From Pseudomonas sp. Root562 (GTDB lineage: Bacteria > Pseudomonadota > Gammaproteobacteria > Pseudomonadales > Pseudomonadaceae): DNA of 64,000 bases. Below the pieces are notes generated by a model. It did not search any database. It saw nothing but the letters and a program-made list of their open reading frames with translations, and had not been told where the DNA came from. Each line of letters opens with the position of its first letter. Position 1 is the first letter of the stretch. The stretch covers positions 322,108 to 386,107 of the forward strand of contig NZ_LMGK01000001.1 of assembly GCF_001427125.1 (NCBI RefSeq), read 5' to 3'. Below are positions 19,036 to 27,316 of this stretch, piece after piece. The translations under genes were made by a program, and so were the position numbers.

Positions 19036-20838
19036 TCAGAACCACTCATCCTGCATGCCCAGGCAGGCATCATCCCGCGCTTCAAGAATCGCCAGTTCAT
19101 GGTGACAACCCGGCACCTCCCACGTCAGGAAGTATCGCGCCGCCTGCAACTTGCCTTTATAGAAGCTCACATCCGCCGCATTGCCCTTGGCCAAGCCTTC
19201 TTCGGCGCGAATCGCCTGTTCCAGCCAGCGCCAGCCAATCACCGTGTGCCCGAACACCTTCAGGTAGAGCGCCGAATTCGCCAGGCTGCTGTTGACCTTG
19301 CCTTGGGCCAGGTCGGTCAGCAGGCCGATGGTCACGGTTTGCAGGCGCGCCACCAGTTTCTCCAGTGGTTCACGCAGCGCAGTCAGCGAATCAAACGCCT
19401 GTGCACGCTCGGCGGTGTCGGCGATCAAGCGGATCAGTTGCTTGAGCCCCGCGCCGCCATTCTGCGCCAGTTTACGGCCGAGCAAGTCCAGGGATTGAAT
19501 GCCGTGGGTGCCTTCGTGAATCGGGTTCAGGCGGTTGTCGCGGTAATACTGCTCCACCGGGTATTCGCGGGTGTAGCCGTGGCCGCCGAGGATCTGGATC
19601 GCCAGTTCGTTGGCCTTCAGGCAAAACTCCGACGGCCAGGATTTGACGATGGGGGTCAGCAGATCCAACAGTTCATGGGCCTGCTTGCGCGCCTCTTCCG
19701 TCTCGAGAGTCGTGGTGTCATCGAACAGCCGTGCCGCGTACAGGCCAAGGTCGAACGAACCTTCGACGTAGGCTTTTTGCGTCAACAACATGCGCTTCAC
19801 GTCGGCATGTTGAATGATCGCCACAGGGGCGGTATTGGGGTCTTTGCTATCCGGCACCCGTCCTTGCGGACGTTCGCGGGCGTATTCCAGCGAATACAGA
19901 TAGCCGGCATAGCCAAGCATCACTGCGCCCATGCCGACACCGATGCGCGCTTCGTTCATCATCTGGAACATATAGCTCAAGCCATGGTGCGGCTTGCCCA
20001 CCAGATAGCCGACGCACTCACCGTTGTCACCGAAGTTCAGTGCGGTAGAAGTAGTGCCGCGCCAGCCCATCTTGTGGAACAACCCGGCCAGCAGCACGTC
20101 ATTACGCTTGCCCAGGCTGCCGTCATCGTTGACCAGGAATTTCGGCACGATAAACAGGGAGATCCCCTTCACCCCGGCCGGTGCGTCCGGCAGCTTGGCC
20201 AGTACCATGTGCACGATGTTTTCCGACAGCGGATGGTCGCCACCGGAAATGAAGATTTTATTGCCCTTGAGTCGATAGGTGCCGTCAGACGCAGGCTCGG
20301 CGCGCGTGCGAATATCCGACAACGATGAGCCTGCATGGGGTTCAGTCAGGGCCATGGTGCCGAAGAAACGGCCGTCGATCATCGGTTGCAGAAAACGGCG
20401 TTTCTGCTCTTCGGTGCCGAAGCTTTCGATCAGGTTCGCTGCGCCCATGGTCAGGAATGGATACGAAGTCGACGCTGCGTTCGCTGACTGAAAATGCGCG
20501 AAGCACGCCTGGGACAGCAGTGTAGGAAGTTGCATGCCGCCGGCGTCGAAACTGCGCGCGGCATTGAGGAAGCCTGCTTCAAGGAACGCATCCACCGCCG
20601 GTTTCACTTCCGGAATCAGAATCGCCTGACCGTCCTCGTAGCGCGGCTCGTTCTCGTCACCCTTTCGGTTGTGCGGGGCGAAGAACTTTTCGGCGATGCT
20701 TCTGGCAGTGCCGATGGCGGCATCGAAGGTTTCGCGATTGTGCTCGGCGAAACGCTCACGCTGGGTCAGGCCCTCGGCATCGAGGACTTCGTACAGCTCG
20801 AAAGCCAGATTGCGGGAACTGAGCAACGTCTCGGACAT
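19036..20838 (-). CDS. Acyl-CoA dehydrogenase, 600-residue type
   Basis: This 600-residue flavoprotein has the acyl-CoA dehydrogenase domains in order: an N-terminal helical extension (to about 80), the central beta domain with the FAD-binding block GTMALTEPHAGSSLSDI and GNKIFISGGDH, and the C-terminal helical domain with QILGGHGYTREYPVEQYYRDN, the last containing the flavin-contact region. A further C-terminal extension of about 120 residues is typical of the larger class that includes 3-methylthiopropionyl-CoA and broad-chain enzymes. It oxidises acyl-CoA to enoyl-CoA and passes electrons to ETF. It corresponds by position to PAO1 PA5020. Substrate cannot be assigned. Confidence 0.9.
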   Translation of the reverse strand: MSETLLSSRNLAFELYEVLDAEGLTQRERFAEHNRETFDAAIGTARSIAEKFFAPHNRKGDENEPRYEDGQAILIPEVKPAVDAFLEAGFLNAARSFDAGGMQLPTLLSQACFAHFQSANAASTSYPFLTMGAANLIESFGTEEQKRRFLQPMIDGRFFGTMALTEPHAGSSLSDIRTRAEPASDGTYRLKGNKIFISGGDHPLSENIVHMVLAKLPDAPAGVKGISLFIVPKFLVNDDGSLGKRNDVLLAGLFHKMGWRGTTSTALNFGDNGECVGYLVGKPHHGLSYMFQMMNEARIGVGMGAVMLGYAGYLYSLEYARERPQGRVPDSKDPNTAPVAIIQHADVKRMLLTQKAYVEGSFDLGLYAARLFDDTTTLETEEARKQAHELLDLLTPIVKSWPSEFCLKANELAIQILGGHGYTREYPVEQYYRDNRLNPIHEGTHGIQSLDLLGRKLAQNGGAGLKQLIRLIADTAERAQAFDSLTALREPLEKLVARLQTVTIGLLTDLAQGKVNSSLANSALYLKVFGHTVIGWRWLEQAIRAEEGLAKGNAADVSFYKGKLQAARYFLTWEVPGCHHELAILEARDDACLGMQDEWF

Positions 20839-20937
20839 GGCGGCCTACCTTTTATTGGGATGGGCCGAGTCTAGGCGTGCGAATTGAGGCTGAACAGGAT
20901 GATTGATAGCGGTGATGTTGGAGCCGAGCACCGACTT

Positions 20938-21047
20938 GATCGTTCCCACGCAGAGCGTGGGAATGCAGCCCAGGACGCTCCGCGTCCCCAAACGACGTGA
21001 CGCAGAGCGTCACAGGAGGCATTCCCACGCAGAGCGTGGGAACGATC
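20938..21047. repeat. Intergenic repeat, GATCGTTCCC family, copy 2
   Basis: This 110-base element starts GATCGTTCCCACGCAGAGCG and ends in the inverse GAGCGTGGGAACGATC, with internal hairpins GACGCTCCGCGTC and GTGACGCAGAGCGTCAC. It occupies the gap between the acyl-CoA dehydrogenase start (20838) and the end of putA (21069). Ends and spacing match the copies at 14129 and 30865. Confidence 0.9.
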
Positions 21048-21068
21048 ACACGATCTTGGTGCAGAGGT

Positions 21069-24000
21069 TTAACCGATGGTCATCAAGCTGGCATTACCAC
21101 CTGCCGCCGCGGTGTTGACGCTCAGCGCCCGCTCGATCACCAGACGCTCCAGCGCAATGTTGGACTCGCCTTGCGACAGACCCTGCACGCCAACGATCGC
21201 ACCGGCACGCTTGGCCACTTGCTGGCAGACCGCGCGCAACTGATCGGAATGACCGTGGTGCAGAACCGCGTCAAACACCACCTCGTCCTTGTTCCAGTCG
21301 GACACCACTTTGATGCGTGCCTGAATGTCCTTCGGCAGGCGTGCGAACAATGCCTTGGTCAACTCGGCGTCCGGCCATACTGCCGAACCGCCGACAGCCA
21401 ATACCGCTGCCAGTTGAGTCAACAGGTCGCCTTCGACTTCCGCCAGGCACAGCACGTGCTCACGCGGCAGAATCGCATAGCTGTTGCGTTCGCCGGTCGG
21501 GCCTGCCAGTACGCGGGTGATACCGCTTTGCGATTGCGCGGCGAACTGCACGCACAGGGTGCTCAGGTCAGCGAATTTGTTGCTGTCGGCCCAGGCTTTC
21601 AGGGCGGTCAGCGGCTTGCTCATGGCTTCACGCAGTCGTACATCCGGTGCGGCGAGAGCGTCACCGCGAGCGAAGGATTGTTCGATCGCATCGGTAGGAC
21701 GCGTCGACAGCAGGCGGTACAGGTACAGCGGGCCGCCGGCTTTCGGGCCAGTACCCGACAAACCTTCGCCACCGAACGGTTGTACACCAACCACGGCACC
21801 GACGATGTTGCGGTTGACGTAGACGTTACCGGCATTGACGTTATCGATCACCTTGGCGATGGTCTCGTCGATGCGGGTGTGTACACCCAACGTCAGGCCA
21901 TAGCCGGAAGCGTTGATCTGGCCGATCAGTTGATCGATGTCTTTGCGCTTGTAGCGAACCACGTGCAGCACCGGGCCGAAGATCTCCCGTTGCAGTTCGT
22001 CGAAGCTTTCCAGTTCGATCAGTGTCGGCATCACGAAGGTGCCGCGTTTGACTTCTTCGGCGTCGGCGATGGCCACCTGGTACACGCTGCGACCTTTGTC
22101 GCGCATGGCCTGGATGTGTTTCTCGATGCCAGCCTTGGCTTCGGCGTCGATCACCGGGCCGATGTCCACGGACAGGCGCTCGGGATTGCCGAGACGGCTT
22201 TCAGCCATGGCGCCCTTGAGCATTTCGATGACGCGGTCGGCGGAATCTTCCTGCAGGCACAGGACGCGCAGGGCCGAGCAACGCTGGCCGGCGCTATCGA
22301 AGGCCGACGAAACCACGTCGATCACCACTTGTTCGGTGAGGGCCGAAGAGTCGACGATCATTGCGTTCTGGCCGCCGGTTTCGGCGATCAGCGGGATCGG
22401 ACGGCCCTGGCTGTCCAGGCGACCGGCGATGTTGCGTTGCAACAGACGAGCGACTTCGGTCGAACCGGTGAACATCACGCCTTTGACGCGATCGTCACCC
22501 ACCAGACCGGCACCGACGGTTTCGCCACGGCCCGGCAGCAGTTGCAGCACGCCTTCCGGGATGCCGGCTTCGAGCAGCAGGCGCACGGCCTGAGCCGCTA
22601 CCAGCGGAGTCTGTTCGGCAGGCTTGGCCAGTACCGGGTTACCGGCAGCCAGGGCAGCAGCCACCTGACCGCTGAAAATCGCCAGCGGGAAGTTCCACGG
22701 ACTGATGCATACCACCGGACCCAATGGGCGGTGGGCGTCATTGCTGAAATCGTTGCGCGCCTGCACCGCGTAGTAGCGCAGGAAGTCCACGGCTTCGCGC
22801 ACTTCGGCGATGGCGTTGGCGAAAGTCTTGCCGGCTTCGCGAGCCAACAGGCCCATCAGCGGCTGGATCTCGGCTTCCATCAAATCGGCGGCACGTTCCA
22901 GGATCGCGGCGCGCTCGGCGGGCGGGGTGGCCTGCCAGATCGGTGCGGCGTTGAGGGCGCACTGGATGGCATTGTCGACGTCTTCGACAGTGGCTTCCTG
23001 AACATGGCCAACCACGTCACGTAAATCGGACGGGTTCAGCACCGGCGCAGGGGTTTCGGTGCTGGAAGCGCAACCGAGCATCGGCGCGGCTTTCCAGTGG
23101 TTGTGCGCGGTGGCGAGCAGGGCGCAGGACAGCGAGGCCAGGCGATGTTCGTTGGCCATGTCGATGCCGGCGGAGTTGGCGCGCTCGGCGCCATACAGGT
23201 CACGCGGCAATGGAATGCGCGGGTGCGGCAGGCCGAAACCACCTTCCACGGTCGCCATTTGCTCGATGCTGGCCACCGGATCGGCCACGAGTTCCTGAAT
23301 GGAGATCGACTGATCGGCGATACGGTTGACGAACGAAGTGTTCGCACCGTTTTCCAGCAGGCGACGAACCAGGTACGCCAACAGGGTTTCGTGGGTGCCG
23401 ACCGGAGCGTACACGCGGCAAGGACGGTTCAGCTTGCCTTCGGAAACTTTGCCTACAACTTGTTCGTACAGTGGTTCGCCCATGCCGTGCAGGCACTGGA
23501 ATTCGTACTGGCCCGGGTAATAGTTCTGACCGGCGATGTGATAAATGGCCGATAAGGTGTGGGCGTTGTGCGTGGCGAACTGCGGGTAGATGACTTCTGG
23601 CACCGACAGCAGTTTGCGTGCACAAGCGATGTAGGAAACGTCGGTGTACACCTTGCGGGTGTAGACCGGATAGCCTTCCAGGCCTTCGACCTGGGCGCGC
23701 TTGATTTCGCTGTCCCAGTACGCGCCTTTCACCAGACGGATCATCAGGCGATGACGGCTGCGGCGAGCCAGGTCGATCACGTAGTCGATCACATAAGGGC
23801 AACGCTTCTGGTAAGCCTGGATCACGAAACCGATGCCGTTCCAGCCAGTCAGCTGCGGTTCGAAGCACAGGCGCTCGAGCAGATCCAGCGACAACTCGAG
23901 GCGGTCGGCTTCTTCGGCGTCGATGTTCAGGCCGATGTCGTATTGCTTGGCCAGCAGGGTCAGCGACAGCAGGCGCGGGTACAGCTCATCCATCACGCGC

Positions 24001-25019
24001 TCGTACTGCGCACGGCTGTAGCGCGGGTGCAGTGCGGACAGTTTGATGGAGATGCCCGGGCCTTCATAAATCCCACGGCCGTGGGACGCTTTGCCGATCG
24101 AATGGATGGCTTGTTCGTAAGAGGCCAGGTACTTCTGCGCGTCGTGTTCGGTCAACGCCGCTTCGCCGAGCATGTCGTAGGAGTAGCGGAAGCCCTTGGC
24201 TTCGAATTTGCTGGCATTAGCCAGGGCTTCGGCGATGGTTTCACCGGTGACGAACTGCTCGCCCATCAGGCGCATGGCCATGTCGACGCCCTTGCGGATC
24301 ATCGGCTCGCCGCTCTTGCCGATGATGCGGCTCAGGGACGAAGTCAAACCCGCTTCGTTGTGCGTGGACACCAGTTTGCCGGTCAGCAGCAGGCCCCAGG
24401 TAGCGGCGTTGACGAACAGCGACGGGCTGTTGCCCAGGTGCGGTTGCCAGTTGCCGGTGCTGATCTTGTCGCGGATCAGCGCGTCGCGAGTGCCTTTGTC
24501 CGGGATGCGCAGCAGCGCTTCGGCCAGGCACATCAGCGCCACGCCTTCCTGGGACGACAGGGAAAATTCCTGCAACAGGCCCTGCACGATGCCGGCACGG
24601 CCGCCAGCGCTCTTTTGATTGCGCAGTTTTTCCGCAATGGAGGCGGCCAGTTTGTTGGTGGCTTCGGCCATCGGCGCCGGCAGGCGTGCCTGCTCGATCA
24701 GCATCGGCACCACTTCCGGCTCCGGGCGACGGTAAGCGGCGGTGATCGATGCGCGCAGTACCGATTGCGGCAGGATGCTTTCGGCGAATTCAAGGAAGCA
24801 CTGGTGGGCGTGATCCAGAGGCGCATCGACGGCATCGTCGGAATCCTTGGTCGAACCGTTCAGCTCGGTCAGGGTTGCACCACCCTCGAGTTTTTCCAGG
24901 TAATTGAAAATTGCCTGCTTGATCAGCCAGTGTGGCGTGCGATCAATCGAGGTCGCGGCAGCCTTCAGGCGTTCGCGGGTCGGGTCGTCAAGTTTGACGC
25001 CAAGGGTGGTGGTAGCCAT
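21069..25019 (-). CDS. putA: Trifunctional PutA: repressor, proline dehydrogenase and P5C/glutamate-semialdehyde dehydrogenase
   Basis: The 1316 residues carry an N-terminal ribbon-helix-helix DNA-binding domain (residues 1-45, ATTTLGVKLDD), a proline dehydrogenase barrel (about 180-580; ARRSRHRLMIRLVKGAYWD), and an aldehyde dehydrogenase domain (about 640-1130) with ETGGQNAMIVDSS and the catalytic cysteine in GQRCSALRVL. The remaining C-terminal region is the usual extension of long PutA proteins. It oxidises proline to glutamate at the membrane in two steps, and without proline it represses the put genes. The ATG at 25019 has GAGG upstream and gives the family start. An in-frame extension to 25055 is not needed. 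Confidence 0.97.
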   Translation of the reverse strand: MATTTLGVKLDDPTRERLKAAATSIDRTPHWLIKQAIFNYLEKLEGGATLTELNGSTKDSDDAVDAPLDHAHQCFLEFAESILPQSVLRASITAAYRRPEPEVVPMLIEQARLPAPMAEATNKLAASIAEKLRNQKSAGGRAGIVQGLLQEFSLSSQEGVALMCLAEALLRIPDKGTRDALIRDKISTGNWQPHLGNSPSLFVNAATWGLLLTGKLVSTHNEAGLTSSLSRIIGKSGEPMIRKGVDMAMRLMGEQFVTGETIAEALANASKFEAKGFRYSYDMLGEAALTEHDAQKYLASYEQAIHSIGKASHGRGIYEGPGISIKLSALHPRYSRAQYERVMDELYPRLLSLTLLAKQYDIGLNIDAEEADRLELSLDLLERLCFEPQLTGWNGIGFVIQAYQKRCPYVIDYVIDLARRSRHRLMIRLVKGAYWDSEIKRAQVEGLEGYPVYTRKVYTDVSYIACARKLLSVPEVIYPQFATHNAHTLSAIYHIAGQNYYPGQYEFQCLHGMGEPLYEQVVGKVSEGKLNRPCRVYAPVGTHETLLAYLVRRLLENGANTSFVNRIADQSISIQELVADPVASIEQMATVEGGFGLPHPRIPLPRDLYGAERANSAGIDMANEHRLASLSCALLATAHNHWKAAPMLGCASSTETPAPVLNPSDLRDVVGHVQEATVEDVDNAIQCALNAAPIWQATPPAERAAILERAADLMEAEIQPLMGLLAREAGKTFANAIAEVREAVDFLRYYAVQARNDFSNDAHRPLGPVVCISPWNFPLAIFSGQVAAALAAGNPVLAKPAEQTPLVAAQAVRLLLEAGIPEGVLQLLPGRGETVGAGLVGDDRVKGVMFTGSTEVARLLQRNIAGRLDSQGRPIPLIAETGGQNAMIVDSSALTEQVVIDVVSSAFDSAGQRCSALRVLCLQEDSADRVIEMLKGAMAESRLGNPERLSVDIGPVIDAEAKAGIEKHIQAMRDKGRSVYQVAIADAEEVKRGTFVMPTLIELESFDELQREIFGPVLHVVRYKRKDIDQLIGQINASGYGLTLGVHTRIDETIAKVIDNVNAGNVYVNRNIVGAVVGVQPFGGEGLSGTGPKAGGPLYLYRLLSTRPTDAIEQSFARGDALAAPDVRLREAMSKPLTALKAWADSNKFADLSTLCVQFAAQSQSGITRVLAGPTGERNSYAILPREHVLCLAEVEGDLLTQLAAVLAVGGSAVWPDAELTKALFARLPKDIQARIKVVSDWNKDEVVFDAVLHHGHSDQLRAVCQQVAKRAGAIVGVQGLSQGESNIALERLVIERALSVNTAAAGGNASLMTIG

Positions 25020-25091
25020 GTTTTTATCCTCATGTTTGCCACGACTGCGTGGCATCAGCTGGCGGCAAGATTAGCCGTGCGACTCCTGAGG

Positions 25092-25331
25092 TGCAACCGG
25101 GTGCAACCATTTTTTTGTCGGATTAATACGCAGCTCGTCAGGAAATAATTTCTGGTACGACCGTGCTGCATTTCCTTGGGGCTTTTTTGATGGATCGCTG
25201 GCGATCTTTGCTCCGAAAAGGAGCAAAAACAGCGCATAACAAGATTTTTCCGACTAGGTGCAACTTATTCTCCAGAAATGGGTTGCACCTTATTTGCTTT
25301 GTTGAATAGCATTCGCGCCCCAAGGTGCAAC
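25092..25331. promoter_or_regulatory. putA-putP control region with five GTTGCA motifs
   Basis: In the 462-base gap between the divergent put genes the hexamer GTTGCA (or its complement TGCAAC) occurs at 25092-25097, 25102-25107, 25259-25264, 25282-25287 and 25326-25331. Most copies are extended to GGTTGCACC. GTTGCA is the core operator recognised by the PutA ribbon-helix-helix domain in Escherichia coli. The sites fall in two groups, two near putA and three nearer putP. Between them is a perfect 8-bp hairpin, TTTGCTCC/GGAGCAAA (25207-25227). No gene is visible in the gap. Confidence 0.75.
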
Positions 25332-25481
25332 CGTCGAAGAGGCCGGTGCACCGGCTGATGGCTTTCCTGGGGAAACATCAGTCATAAATGCGCGGGATCC
25401 CGAATCGTCTGTCAAACGTCACCGTTTGCGAGCGGTTCACCAGCCGCCGCTACATAAAAACAAAGCCAGGGCGTCACTTAA

Positions 25482-26966
25482 ATGAGCGTAAGCAATCCAA
25501 CCCTGATCACGTTCGTGATCTACATCGCAGCAATGGTGCTGATCGGCTTCATGGCCTATCGCTCCACCAATAACCTTTCTGACTATATTCTGGGCGGCCG
25601 TAGCCTGGGCAGCGTCGTGACGGCACTGTCCGCCGGTGCTTCCGACATGAGCGGCTGGTTGTTGATGGGCCTGCCGGGCGCCATCTACATGTCCGGTCTG
25701 TCCGAAAGCTGGATCGCCATCGGCCTGATCGTCGGTGCTTACTTGAACTGGCTGTTCGTTGCCGGTCGCCTGCGCGTGCAGACCGAGCACAACGGTGATG
25801 CCCTGACCCTGCCGGATTACTTCTCCAGCCGTTTTGAAGACAAAAGCGGCTTGCTGCGGATCATCTCCGCCGTCGTGATCCTGGTGTTCTTCACCATCTA
25901 CTGCGCTTCCGGCATCGTGGCTGGTGCCCGTCTGTTCGAAAGCACCTTCGGCATGTCCTACGAGACTGCGCTGTGGGCCGGCGCTGCGGCGACGATTGCC
26001 TACACCTTCGTCGGCGGTTTCCTGGCGGTGAGCTGGACTGACACCGTACAAGCCACCTTGATGATCTTCGCCCTGTTGCTGACGCCGATCATCGTGCTGC
26101 TGGCCACCGGTGGCGTGGATACCACGTTCCTGGCCATCGAAGCGCAAGATCCAAGCAACTTCGACATGCTGAAAAACACCACCTTCATCGGCATCATCTC
26201 GCTGATGGGTTGGGGTCTGGGCTACTTCGGTCAGCCGCACATCCTGGCGCGTTTCATGGCAGCGGATTCGGTCAAGTCGATCGCCAACGCCCGTCGCATT
26301 TCCATGACCTGGATGATCCTCTGCCTGGGCGGCACCGTGGCAGTTGGCTTCTTCGGTATCGCGTACTTCTCGGCGCACCCTGAAGTGGCCGGTCCAGTGA
26401 CTGAAAACCACGAACGTGTGTTCATCGAACTGGCCAAGATCCTGTTCAACCCATGGATTGCCGGTGTACTGCTGTCGGCCATTCTGGCGGCCGTCATGAG
26501 CACCCTGAGCTGCCAGCTGCTGGTGTGCTCGAGCGCCTTGACCGAAGACTTCTACAAAACCTTCCTGCGCAAGTCGGCTTCCCAGGTCGAACTGGTCTGG
26601 GTCGGTCGCGCCATGGTGTTGCTGGTTGCCCTGGTTGCCATCGCATTGGCTGCCAACCCGGAAAACCGTGTACTGGGTCTGGTGAGCTACGCGTGGGCCG
26701 GTTTCGGTGCCGCTTTCGGTCCGGTCGTGTTGATTTCCGTAATCTGGAAAGACATGACCCGCAACGGCGCACTGGCCGGTATCCTGGTTGGCGCAATCAC
26801 CGTGATCGTGTGGAAGCACTTCGAGTTGCTGGGCCTGTACGAAATCATCCCTGGTTTCATCTTCGCCAGCCTGGCGATTTACTTCGTCAGCAAAATGGGC
26901 GCGCCGACTGCCGGCATGCTGCAGCGTTTCGCTGCTGCCGAAAGTGATTTCCGCCTGAACAAGTAA
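25482..26966 (+). CDS. putP: Sodium/proline symporter PutP
   Basis: This 494-residue membrane protein has about thirteen helices and the solute:sodium symporter signature. SDYILGGRSLGSVVTALSAG near residue 30 holds the Na+ and proline contacts, and DMSGWLLMGLPGA follows. It imports proline with sodium to feed PutA. It is divergent from putA with the shared operator region between. The ribosome-binding site before the ATG at 25482 is weak. A strong rho-independent terminator follows 40 bases after the stop. Confidence 0.97.
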   Translation: MSVSNPTLITFVIYIAAMVLIGFMAYRSTNNLSDYILGGRSLGSVVTALSAGASDMSGWLLMGLPGAIYMSGLSESWIAIGLIVGAYLNWLFVAGRLRVQTEHNGDALTLPDYFSSRFEDKSGLLRIISAVVILVFFTIYCASGIVAGARLFESTFGMSYETALWAGAAATIAYTFVGGFLAVSWTDTVQATLMIFALLLTPIIVLLATGGVDTTFLAIEAQDPSNFDMLKNTTFIGIISLMGWGLGYFGQPHILARFMAADSVKSIANARRISMTWMILCLGGTVAVGFFGIAYFSAHPEVAGPVTENHERVFIELAKILFNPWIAGVLLSAILAAVMSTLSCQLLVCSSALTEDFYKTFLRKSASQVELVWVGRAMVLLVALVAIALAANPENRVLGLVSYAWAGFGAAFGPVVLISVIWKDMTRNGALAGILVGAITVIVWKHFELLGLYEIIPGFIFASLAIYFVSKMGAPTAGMLQRFAAAESDFRLNK

Positions 26967-27006
26967 TCGGCACGAGCGAAAGCTCTGCGCCAATGGCTTG
27001 AACGAA

Positions 27007-27042
27007 AACGGCCCGCTTCCTTTGGAAGCGGGCCGTTTTTTT
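27007..27042 (+). terminator. Rho-independent terminator of putP
   Basis: An 11-bp perfect stem, CGGCCCGCTTC with GAAGCGGGCCG (27009-27019 and 27025-27035), closes a 5-base loop and is followed by a run of seven T. Confidence 0.95.
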
Positions 27043-27073
27043 GCCTGCACTTTCAAGGTTTTCTGTAGGCGCT

Positions 27074-27145
27074 GAGCTTGCTCGCGATGGCGTCAGCACG
27101 TTCAACACATATGTTGGCATCCAGACCGCCATCGCGAGCAAGCTC
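27074..27145. repeat. 19-bp perfect inverted repeat between putP and vgrG
   Basis: GAGCTTGCTCGCGATGGCG (27074-27092) is matched exactly by its reverse complement at 27127-27145. The 34-base interior is AT-richer (CACGTTCAACACATATG). The layout is that of a REP doublet or small MITE. The remaining 170 bases to vgrG hold nothing I can name. Confidence 0.85.
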
Positions 27146-27316
27146 GGTTCCTGCAAGGGGCGCGGTGTTCTCGGGGTTGTCTGTAGTCGAATGAAGCGTT
27201 TTTTGAGGGGCAATGCTTCAGGAGCGGTAGGGCAAATCTGATTTTCCTGTTTCTTGATCAGGGAGGCTTGATGCTCATGCAGAATCGCCCGCTGTCATTC
27301 TGCCGAGACACATCGG

